Shown: one piece after another, positions 1-7,012 of the stretch
How the letters are laid out: the number at the start of each line of letters is the position of its first letter
How positions within the stretch are numbered: the first letter of the stretch is position 1
NCBI GenBank assembly: GCA_903911145.1
Contig: CAIWCD010000024.1
Span: 124,001 to 188,000, forward strand
From: an uncultured delta proteobacterium
GTDB lineage: Bacteria; Myxococcota; Myxococcia; Myxococcales; 40CM-4-68-19
DNA length: 64,000 nucleotides
Reading direction: 5' to 3'
Translations under genes and position numbers: made by a program
Notes under the pieces: model-generated
Told to the model about the DNA's origin: nothing
What the model saw: only the letters and a program-made list of their open reading frames with translations
Databases searched by the model: none

Positions 1-1532
1 TCGAGGCCGCCGTCGTGGAAGGCGAAGATGCGCGTCGCCGTGCTCGCGATCAGGTCGCGGTCGTGCGCGACCATCAGCACCGTGCCCGGATACTCCTTGA
101 GGCCTTCGGAGAGCGAGCTGATCGCCTCGAGGTCGAGGTGGTTGTTCGGCTCATCGAGGACAAGAATGTTCGGCTGCTCGAGCATCAGCTTGCAGAAGAG
201 CAGACGCACCGCCTCGCCGCCGGAGAGCGCCTTGGTCGGCTTCATTCCTTCGTCGCCGCGAAAGAGCATGCGCCCGAGCAGACCGCGCAGCTGCTCGTTG
301 CCCGCGGTGGCGTCGATGTCGTGCAGGTAGTCGAAGCAGGTGGTGGTCTTCGGGATCACCGGCTTCGCGTCCTGCGGCAGATAGCCGATCTGCGCCTCGT
401 GGCCCCAGACGACCTTGCCCGCGTCCGGCGTGAGTTCGCCGATCAGCGTGCGCAGCATCGTCGTCTTGCCGACGCCGTTCTTGCCGACGATCGCGACCTT
501 CTCGCCGCGCGTGATCAGCGCCGAGAAATTCTTGAAGAGCGGCTTGTTCCCATCGAACGACTTGGTGATGTTCTCGATGGTGAGCGTCTGCTTTCCGCTC
601 GGCCGCTTCTGCTCGAACTTGATGAACGGGCGCGCGATGTTCGACTTCTTCACGTCAGCCAGAGACAGCTTCTCGAGCTGCTTGACGCGGCTCTGCACCT
701 GGCTTGCGCGCGTGCCGGCGGAGAAGCGCGCGATGAAGTCCTGGAGCTGCTCGCGACGCTTGGTGCGATCCTGGTTCTCGCTCTCGATGCGCGAGCGGAC
801 CTGCGACTTCGCGCGCACCATGTCGTCGTAGTTGCCGACGTACGTGATGATCGTCTCGTAATCGATGTCCGCGATGTGCGTGCAGATCTCATTGAGGAAG
901 TGGCGGTCGTGGCTGACGACGACGAGCGTTCCTTCGTACGCGAGCAGAAACTCCTCGAGCCAGTGGATCGAGTCGAGGTCGAGCGAGTTGGTCGGCTCGT
1001 CGAGCAAGAGCGCGGTCGGCTTGCCGAAGAGCGCCTGCGCGAGCAGCACGCGGACCTTGTCGCCGCCGGTGATCTCGCGCATCAGGCGCGACTGCTCCGC
1101 TTCCGGAATGCCCAGACCCTGCAGCAGCGTCGCCGCTTCGCTCTCGGCGGAGTAGCCGTCTTCTTCTGCGACGACGCCTTCGAGTTCGCCGAGGCGCGCG
1201 CCGTCGTCATCTGAGAGTTCAGACTTCGCGAGCAGAACTTCCTTCTCCTGCATTGCAGCCCAGAGCGCCTTGTTGCCCATCAGCACCACGTCGAGAACGC
1301 GCATCTCCTCGAACGCGAACTGCTCCTGCTTGAGCACCGAGAGCCGCTTGGGCTTGGAGACGGTGCCGCTGTCCGGCTCGAGATCGCCGGAGAGGATCTT
1401 CATGAACGTCGACTTGCCCGCGCCGTTCGGGCCGGTGAGGCCATAGCGGCGCCCCGGCGGGAACATCGTGTTGACGTCCTCGAACAGCTTCTTGCCGGCA
1501 AACGCCTTGGTAACGCCGATGACCTGGATCAT
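1..1532 (-). CDS. ybiT: ABC-F family ATPase, YbiT type (3' end outside window)
   Basis: The protein has two ABC ATPase domains in one chain and no membrane segments. ABC-F proteins bind the ribosomal E site and modulate translation; this describes the family and was not read from this gene. About 510 residues are visible from ATG 1530-1532 (MIQVIGVTKAF). The first Walker A is GPNGAGKST, the first Walker B region reads LLLDEPTNSLD, and a linker precedes a second domain with Walker A GKNGVGKTT and a second LDEPNNHLD. The segments FAFEEMRVLD and SHDRHFLNEICTHIADIDY closely match E. coli YbiT, so this subfamily is preferred over EttA or Uup. The second domain has DEPNNHLD where DEPTNHLD is usual. 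The stop codon lies beyond the window start; judged by YbiT length only a short C-terminal stretch is missing. Confidence 0.93.
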   Translation of the reverse strand, partial: MIQVIGVTKAFAGKKLFEDVNTMFPPGRRYGLTGPNGAGKSTFMKILSGDLEPDSGTVSKPKRLSVLKQEQFAFEEMRVLDVVLMGNKALWAAMQEKEVLLAKSELSDDDGARLGELEGVVAEEDGYSAESEAATLLQGLGIPEAEQSRLMREITGGDKVRVLLAQALFGKPTALLLDEPTNSLDLDSIHWLEEFLLAYEGTLVVVSHDRHFLNEICTHIADIDYETIITYVGNYDDMVRAKSQVRSRIESENQDRTKRREQLQDFIARFSAGTRASQVQSRVKQLEKLSLADVKKSNIARPFIKFEQKRPSGKQTLTIENITKSFDGNKPLFKNFSALITRGEKVAIVGKNGVGKTTMLRTLIGELTPDAGKVVWGHEAQIGYLPQDAKPVIPKTTTCFDYLHDIDATAGNEQLRGLLGRMLFRGDEGMKPTKALSGGEAVRLLFCKLMLEQPNILVLDEPNNHLDLEAISSLSEGLKEYPGTVLMVAHDRDLIASTATRIFAFHDGGL

Positions 1533-1639
1533 CTGTCTTGATCTCGCTTCACGAAGTGCGCCCCATGTGGCGCTTCACTCCCGCTCAAGCCAGAGCGGGG
1601 CCGCGCGATGTAGCACGTTTCGGGGATGCCCCGCGCGAC

Positions 1640-2155
1640 TCACACCTTGGGCGGGTGCTTCTGCAGTTTTCGCTGCAGCGTGCGGCGGTGCATCTTCAGG
1701 CGGCGCGCGGCCTCGCTGATGTTGCCGTTGCAGTCGGCGAGAATCTTGTTGAGGTACTCCCACTCCTGCCGGTCGAGCGACGGAACCGAATCGACCGGCG
1801 GCGGCGCGCGCTCGCCCTTGAGCGCCGCTTCGATCTCCTCGGCGTCGGCGGGCTTGTTCAGATAGTTGAGCGCACCGAGACGAATCGCCTCGACGGCAGT
1901 GCCGATCGTTCCGTAGCCGGTGAGCACGACCACTTCGGGCGGGCGGGGAAGCGCGCGCAGCTCGCGCACCACCTCGAGGCCGCTCTTGCCGGGCATCCGC
2001 AGATCGATCACCGCGTAGTCAGGTGGAGTCGCGCGCGCGACCGCGCTGGCCTCCTCGGCATTTCCCGCGAGCACCACGTCGTAGCCTCGACGCTGGAAGG
2101 CGTTGCGCAGGGCGTGGCGAAAAGAGTCGTCGTCGTCAACGATGAGCAGGCGCAT
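1640..2155 (-). CDS. regA: Response regulator RegA/PrrA/ActR type
   Basis: This is a cytoplasmic DNA-binding response regulator of 171 residues. Residues 1-120 form a receiver domain with the acidic DDDD cluster at 7-10, the phosphoacceptor Asp51 in VIDLRMPGKSGL, and the conserved Thr and Lys (VLTGYG, NKPAD). The C-terminal 45 residues form a short Fis-type helix-turn-helix (NISEAARRLKMHRRTLQRKL) with no AAA+ domain between. This short architecture is the hallmark of RegA/PrrA/ActR redox regulators, which control respiration, carbon and nitrogen fixation genes in proteobacteria. It lies 38 nt downstream of its cognate kinase, so the two are probably co-transcribed. An AGGAAT sequence sits a little upstream of the ATG. 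The targets in this organism are unknown. Confidence 0.93.
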   Translation of the reverse strand: MRLLIVDDDDSFRHALRNAFQRRGYDVVLAGNAEEASAVARATPPDYAVIDLRMPGKSGLEVVRELRALPRPPEVVVLTGYGTIGTAVEAIRLGALNYLNKPADAEEIEAALKGERAPPPVDSVPSLDRQEWEYLNKILADCNGNISEAARRLKMHRRTLQRKLQKHPPKV

Positions 2156-2193
2156 GTGGGGGCGGATTCCTATCAGATGAACCGGCCAGTCGC

Positions 2194-3444
2194 CTACGCC
2201 TCCGGCATGACCAGCACGACCTCCGTCCCCGCACCTTCGCTGGACGTGACGAGCATTTCGCCTCCTTGCCGCTCGACGACGTGGCGCGCGAGATAGAGGC
2301 CAAGTCCGCTGCCCTTGCCCGGACCTTTGGTCGTGAAGAATGGCTCGCCGATGCGGTTGTGCAGCGCTTCCGGTACGCCGACGCCGTTGTCGGCCACGGT
2401 CAGGCGGAGGTCGTCACCGTCGCGAACCAGCGTGATGCGCACCGAGCAGTCTGCTCGGCCTTCGGTCGCCTCCGCAGCGTTCTCGAGGAGATTTCCGATC
2501 GACTGCTCGAAGGCGTGGCGCGGGAGGCGGACCTTCACGCCCACTGCGTCGGGCGCGATGTTGAAGTCGGGCCGCGGCGTGCGTCGCCCGTCCTGCCAGA
2601 GCGCCAGCGCGCGTGTCACGGCCTCGTCGAGCGCGAACTCCTCGGGCTCGATGTCGGCCCCGCGCGGCGCGAGCATCGAGGTGATGATCTCCTTGCAGCG
2701 GCGCACCTGCGCGCGAATCTCCCTCGCCTCGTCGCGGCGATCTCCCTCGAGTTGGTCGATCAGCTCGCCCGCGAGAATCGCAATCGTGCCCAGCGGCGTA
2801 TTCAGCTCGTGAGCGGTGCCTGCTGCGAGCGTTCCGAGAGCGGCGAATCGCTCGGCACCTTCTGCAGCGGCGCGGGCGCGCGACAGCTCGATCTCGCGCT
2901 TTCGCAGAGCACGACTGATGCGAAACGAGAAGGTCGAGATGAACGTGGTGGCGACGAGAAACGCGATCCACGCGCCGCGCTGCTCGAGGATCGCACCGTT
3001 CGCGCTCTTGAGATCGAGCGGCGTCACCGGCAGGAATTCGAGCGTGCTGTAGGCCAGCGCCGCCGCGCCCGCGAGCGTGAGCACCCATCGCGCCGGCAAC
3101 ACGACCGCGGCGATCGTGATGTGCACGAGATAGAGGAGCGAAAAGGGATTCGACGTGCCTCCCGAGAGCGCGAGCAGCGCGGTGAGCGCTGTGACATCGG
3201 TGAGCAGATGCAGCCCGGCCGTGCGCTCCGTCGGCTGGCCGCCGCGCAAGAGCCACAGCTGGGTCGCTCCGTTGACGAGCGCGAGCAGCGCGCAGACCAG
3301 CAGCAGCGCGTGCTCGGGAATGGTGGTGGCGACCATCCGGCTGCCGACCATGATCGTCGCGATCTGTCCGGCCACGGCCAGCCAGCGCAGACGCACGATC
3401 CAACGCAGGTTGATCAGCGGCGCCGATTCGATCCCCAGCGGCAT
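2194..3444 (-). CDS. regB: Redox-sensing membrane histidine kinase RegB/PrrB/ActS type
   Basis: A 416-residue sensor kinase with about six membrane segments in residues 15-175, then HisKA and HATPase domains. The H-box HELNTPLGT carries His212; the N-box is NLLENAAEA, and the ATP lid has GPGKGSGLGLY. Two family-specific redox features are present. One is the heptapeptide GGTSNPF (residues 95-101), matching the GGxxNPF quinone-binding motif of RegB. The other is Cys250 in QVRRCKEI, matching the redox-active cysteine box. The kinase should therefore respond to quinone-pool and thiol redox state and phosphorylate RegA next door. The start was set at ATG 3442-3444 because a longer frame would run through the divergent YcaO gene, and MPLGIESAPLINLRW places the first helix as in RegB. 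Confidence 0.93.
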   Translation of the reverse strand: MPLGIESAPLINLRWIVRLRWLAVAGQIATIMVGSRMVATTIPEHALLLVCALLALVNGATQLWLLRGGQPTERTAGLHLLTDVTALTALLALSGGTSNPFSLLYLVHITIAAVVLPARWVLTLAGAAALAYSTLEFLPVTPLDLKSANGAILEQRGAWIAFLVATTFISTFSFRISRALRKREIELSRARAAAEGAERFAALGTLAAGTAHELNTPLGTIAILAGELIDQLEGDRRDEAREIRAQVRRCKEIITSMLAPRGADIEPEEFALDEAVTRALALWQDGRRTPRPDFNIAPDAVGVKVRLPRHAFEQSIGNLLENAAEATEGRADCSVRITLVRDGDDLRLTVADNGVGVPEALHNRIGEPFFTTKGPGKGSGLGLYLARHVVERQGGEMLVTSSEGAGTEVVLVMPEA

Positions 3445-3609
3445 GGAACTCCCGACGGCGCGTTTGCCGCAGTGTGGATTCGACCGAGCCAGTTCGATCG
3501 GGCGGGAATCTATCTCCAGATCTGCCGGCGCGCGGAGGGACAAGGCGCCGCGTGCCTTTGGCAAACTCGCGCACGTGCCGCGGGAGAGCCTGATAGCTTC
3601 GCGCCCTCG
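3445..3609. promoter_or_regulatory. Divergent promoter region between regB and the ycaO-tfuA unit
   Basis: These 165 bases separate the two divergent units. The plus-strand unit has a TGATAGCTT box (extended -10-like) ending 10 nt before the YcaO start. No equally clear box was found for regB. I saw no convincing operator palindrome and no convincing short RiPP precursor gene in it. Confidence 0.45.
3594..3599 (+). promoter_or_regulatory. -10-like box TAGCTT before the YcaO gene
   Basis: TGATAGCTT has a TGn extension and ends 10 nt before ATG 3610. A start site about 7 nt downstream would leave almost no 5' leader. Similar boxes precede other genes in this window. Confidence 0.5.
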
Positions 3610-4785
3610 ATGCCTCGCTCCCGCTCCACCACGCGCAGCTCTGCAGAGATCAGCAAAGCCACGCTGGATGCGCTTGCGCGGCAGATCGGCGTTGCGCGCG
3701 TGGCCCGTGTGACGGGGCTCGATCGCGGAGGCGTGGAGGTGGCCTGCGCCATTCGCCCGGGCGGTCATGTGCTGCAGGTCTCGAATGGAAAAGGTCTCGA
3801 TGCGCAGGCCGCCCGGGCCGGCGCGCTCCTCGAGGCCGCTGAGTTGTGGGCTGCCGAGAATCCCGATCCTTCGCGCCTCATCATCGCGTCATGTCTTGAG
3901 TTGAAGGCCCGCGGCGTCGCGGCCTGGCCGTTCGCCGACGAGCTGCTTTCCGGCGCGCCGTTCTCTCCTGCGCTGCGCATTGCGTGGACCCAAGCGCGCG
4001 TGCTGGCCGCGCCGACGACAGATCGTTTGCAGTCGGACGTGGTGCTCGTGCCTGCGGCGCTGGTCCACTGCGTCTCGGCAAACGGACCCTGGCTGGGGCC
4101 GGCGGTGCATCGCTGGACGAGCAACGGAATGGGCGCGCACCCGGATGGAGAGCTGGCGCTGCGTCACGCGCTGCTCGAAGCGGCGGAGCGCGACCTGCTC
4201 GCCCGCGCGCTCCCGCACGGTTGGACCCCTCGGGATGTGCAGCGGCGCAAACTGGACCCGTCGTCGATCAATGCGGTTGCTCCGCGCATCGCGGAGTTGA
4301 TCGCGCAGCTGCGCGAGCGTGGGCTGACGGCGCACCTGTTCGATCTGCGACCCGCGTTGTCGGGCACGCGCTGGTTGGGTCTCATGCTCGTGGGTGCTCT
4401 GCTGATCGACGACGATGCGGGTCCGATTCCGCTCTCGGCCGGCTATGCGTGCGCACCGACTCTCGAAGGCGCATTGCGCGGAGCTCTGCTCGAGGCTGCG
4501 CAGTCGCGACTCACCGATGTGCATGGCGCGCGCGAAGACATCGACGCGACCGATCACGATGCGTCGCGGGACCTTGCTGCGCTTGCGAATCGCTCGGGCC
4601 GACGGCGTCTGCTCGATGCAGGTGCGTTGCCGCGCGGACGCGAAGAGAACAGCGCGCAGCTGACCCGCCGGTTCGTCGCTGCGGGCTTCACGCGAGTTGC
4701 CGCGATCGATCTCGCGCCGCCAACTCTCTCTGCGCGCGTGCTCAAGGTCGTCGCGCCCGGGTTGCGCCTGTCGGAGCTTCTCTAG
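3610..4785 (+). CDS. YcaO-domain protein (TfuA-associated)
   Basis: This 391-residue protein belongs to the YcaO family, ATP-dependent enzymes that activate peptide backbone amides. Members make azolines, amidines or, with TfuA as partner, thioamides. Two family motifs with conserved glutamates are visible: SNGKGLDAQAARAGALLEAA near residue 58, and SNGMGAHPDGE followed by LLEAAERD near residues 171-195. A further Glu-rich stretch, GALLEAAQSR, comes later. The C-terminus (VVAPGLRLSELL) lacks the proline-rich tail of azoline-forming YcaOs. The stop codon directly abuts the ATG of tfuA, so translation is probably coupled. No E1-like or ocin-ThiF partner, dehydrogenase or obvious precursor lies nearby. 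The start ATG was chosen for its position just after a TAGCTT box. YcaO membership is secure; the substrate is unknown. Confidence 0.9.
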   Translation: MPRSRSTTRSSAEISKATLDALARQIGVARVARVTGLDRGGVEVACAIRPGGHVLQVSNGKGLDAQAARAGALLEAAELWAAENPDPSRLIIASCLELKARGVAAWPFADELLSGAPFSPALRIAWTQARVLAAPTTDRLQSDVVLVPAALVHCVSANGPWLGPAVHRWTSNGMGAHPDGELALRHALLEAAERDLLARALPHGWTPRDVQRRKLDPSSINAVAPRIAELIAQLRERGLTAHLFDLRPALSGTRWLGLMLVGALLIDDDAGPIPLSAGYACAPTLEGALRGALLEAAQSRLTDVHGAREDIDATDHDASRDLAALANRSGRRRLLDAGALPRGREENSAQLTRRFVAAGFTRVAAIDLAPPTLSARVLKVVAPGLRLSELL

Positions 4786-5907
4786 ATGAAGATCGCGACC
4801 GAGTTGATCGTCTTTCTTGGCCCGACGCTGCCGCAGGCAGAGGCGCGACTCGAACTCGCAAAAGTCGGGAAGTCCGCGCCCAGCAAGGCCCTGCGCGTCT
4901 CCATTGAACCTCCGGCGCGACAGGGAGATGTCTGGCGCGCACTGCAGAAGCGTCCGCGCGCGCTCGCGCTGATCGATGGAGTCTTCGAGGCAAGTCCGAG
5001 CGTCTGGCACCACGAGTTGCTCGATGCACTCGACGCAGGCGTGCTCGTCTTCGGTGCGGCGAGCATGGGCGCGCTGCGCGCGAGCGAACTCTCTGCGCAC
5101 GGGATGATCGGCGTCGGCGAAATCTTCGCGCGCTATCGCAACGGGCTCGACGACGATGCCGCGGTCGCGCTGCTTCATGCGGGTGCGGAACACGCGTTCG
5201 CGCCAATGACGATCCCGAGCGTGAACGCTGAGCACGCGATCGACGTGGCGCTGCGCGAGGGCGTGGTGAGCGGCGCCGAGGCGCGCAAGCTGCGTGCGGC
5301 CTCGTCGGCGCTCCACTACCAGGAACGGCGGTGGCCGCTGCTCCTCGAGCGGGCCGGGCTCTCTCGCTCCGCGCGTGCGCGCTGGGATGTGTTTGCTGCG
5401 CGCGGCCTGCCTGATCTGAAAGCGGAGGATGCGCGACTCTGCCTGCGCGAAAGTGCGCGTGCCGCCCTCGCGCAGCGTCTGCCTGGCGCGAGCCTGCATC
5501 CGAAGCCACGCGCGCAGCCGAGCTCCGCGCATGTCCGCGCTCGTCGCGCGCTCCAGTCGCTTGAAGAATCTGCTGCCCCGCCCCCATCGCAGGATGCCGC
5601 CCGCGATGCGATGCGAACCCTCCTGCTGGCGGGGCTTGCGCGAGCGACCGGCACGCAGGCCGCTCCAGAGGAGCTCGCTGCGTGCGAGCAGCAGCTGATG
5701 CTCCCGGCTCGTGATCGCGCAGCGCGCGACCGGATTCTGTTGCGCGCTGGCATCGCCGAGGATGAATTCCAGAAACTGCTCGAGACGCTCGCTCTCGAGC
5801 AGCGCGCCCTCGACTCCTCGTCGCAGCTTCTGCCCGACGGACCGTCGCCGATCGAGGCGGCGCGTCTCGCGCAGCTGCTCGCAACGCTCGGCCGCGGACG
5901 TTTGTAG
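4786..5907 (+). CDS. tfuA: TfuA-like protein, YcaO partner
   Basis: A 373-residue soluble protein. Residues 8-170 form the TfuA-like core: IVFLGPTLP at the start, ALIDGVFEASPSVWHHELL at about 62-80, and the family signature FGAASMGALRASEL at 89-102 followed by GMIGVGEIFARYRNG. TfuA proteins work with YcaO in making thioamides: in methanogen McrA, in thioviridamide-like peptides, and by genetics in trifolitoxin. TfuA is thought to help deliver sulfide. The C-terminal half (about 180-373) is helical, rich in Ala, Arg and Leu, and not part of the core; I do not recognise it. The gene starts on the base after the YcaO stop. The pair is convincing. Whether it thioamidates a RiPP, a ribosomal protein or another protein cannot be told here. 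Confidence 0.9.
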   Translation: MKIATELIVFLGPTLPQAEARLELAKVGKSAPSKALRVSIEPPARQGDVWRALQKRPRALALIDGVFEASPSVWHHELLDALDAGVLVFGAASMGALRASELSAHGMIGVGEIFARYRNGLDDDAAVALLHAGAEHAFAPMTIPSVNAEHAIDVALREGVVSGAEARKLRAASSALHYQERRWPLLLERAGLSRSARARWDVFAARGLPDLKAEDARLCLRESARAALAQRLPGASLHPKPRAQPSSAHVRARRALQSLEESAAPPPSQDAARDAMRTLLLAGLARATGTQAAPEELAACEQQLMLPARDRAARDRILLRAGIAEDEFQKLLETLALEQRALDSSSQLLPDGPSPIEAARLAQLLATLGRGRL

Positions 5908-5938
5908 CCGCCCGCGCGCGCATGTTAACGACCGCGCT

Positions 5939-7012
5939 GTGACTGCTCCCCGTGCGACGAAAGTGCTCCGCCGCCACCAGCGCAGCTTGCGTGCACAGTT
6001 CCTCTACTTCCGTGCCCTGCTGCGGCGCTTCCGCTTCACCTTTGCCGCGCTCTTCATTCTTGTCTTCGGCGGCGGCACGGCGCTCTGGTGGCTCGAGCTC
6101 CACTCGGGCGCGCCGGTCAAGTACAGCCGCGCGCTCGTCACCGCCTACTTCCTTCTCTTCGCGCAGAACATCGGCGAGGTCCCCGACATACCGCTCGTCG
6201 AGGCGATCTACGCGATCATTCCTCCCCTCGGAATTCTCTCCGTCGCGCAGGGGCTCGTGCAGTTCGGCTTCCTACTTTTTTCCAAGCAGCGCGATGACAA
6301 GGAGTGGTTCGCCGTGCTCGCACAAACGATGACCGATCACGTGGTGGTGTGCGGCGCAGGACGCGTCGGCTTCCGCATCTTCGAGCAGTACCAGAAGCTC
6401 AACATCCCGATGGTGGTGATCGAGCGCAAGGCCGACGCGCCGTTCGTTCCCGCGATCCTCGCGGCGGGAGTGCCCGTGCTCATCGCCGATGTCCGTTCGT
6501 CGAGCGCGCTCGAGCAGAGCAACCTCGCGACCGCGCGCGCGATCGTCTGCGCCACCGACGACGATCTGGCGAATCTCAACATTGCGCTCGACGCACGCCG
6601 CCTGAAGCCGGGCATCCGCGTCGTCATCCGGCTCTTCGATGATGACCTCGTGGCGAAGACGCGCGAGGCGTTCCAGTTCGAATCCTTCTCCACGTCCGCA
6701 CACGCCGCGCCCGCTCTGGCTGTGGCTGCGCTCGATCCGGCGATCACCAACTCGTTCGAGATGGGCGGCCGCCTGCTCGTCGTCGCCGAGGTGGTCGCAG
6801 GTGCGGGGCTGGCCAATCACACCGTCGATGAGCTGCGCATCAAGCACCAGCTCTCGGTGCTGCAGACGAGCGGCGCGAGCGGAGTTCCTCTCTACGATCC
6901 GGCAGGGAGTACGCGCGTCGCCTCGGGAGACAAGATCGCGCTGCAGGGAACGCTGCAGGCGTGGCAGAATTTTCGTGCGAGCACGCAGTCCTCGAGGAGC
7001 AGAGATGCCTGA
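5939..7012 (+). CDS. RCK/TrkA-N domain membrane protein, channel-like with unusual pore
   Basis: A 357-residue protein. The N-terminal ~115 residues have two to three membrane helices (FRFTFAALFILVFGGGTALWW; IYAIIPPLGILSVAQGLVQF). A TrkA-N NAD-binding domain follows (VVVCGAGRVGFRIFEQY, VVIERKAD, IVCATDDDLANLNIALDAR), then a TrkA-C-like domain ending near residue 345. This resembles a two-helix K+ channel with one RCK module. However, the pore segment reads LLFAQNIGEVPDIPLVEAIY, with no TVGYG selectivity filter. The start is GTG 5939-5941, 31 nt after tfuA. The TGA overlaps the next gene's start by 8 nt. It may be a non-canonical ion channel or a ligand-sensing membrane protein. Transport is not shown. 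Confidence 0.8.
   Translation: MTAPRATKVLRRHQRSLRAQFLYFRALLRRFRFTFAALFILVFGGGTALWWLELHSGAPVKYSRALVTAYFLLFAQNIGEVPDIPLVEAIYAIIPPLGILSVAQGLVQFGFLLFSKQRDDKEWFAVLAQTMTDHVVVCGAGRVGFRIFEQYQKLNIPMVVIERKADAPFVPAILAAGVPVLIADVRSSSALEQSNLATARAIVCATDDDLANLNIALDARRLKPGIRVVIRLFDDDLVAKTREAFQFESFSTSAHAAPALAVAALDPAITNSFEMGGRLLVVAEVVAGAGLANHTVDELRIKHQLSVLQTSGASGVPLYDPAGSTRVASGDKIALQGTLQAWQNFRASTQSSRSRDA

Noticed and set aside
2266-3609. Long plus-strand extension of the YcaO frame
   Set aside because: It runs opposite regB and has no YcaO or other domain. The YcaO homology begins after ATG 3610.
3443-3712. Short plus-strand frame just before YcaO as a possible RiPP precursor
   Set aside because: Its sequence (MELPTARLPQ...) is Arg/Ala-rich, overlaps the YcaO start in another frame, and has no Cys/Ser/Thr/Gly-rich core or recognisable leader.
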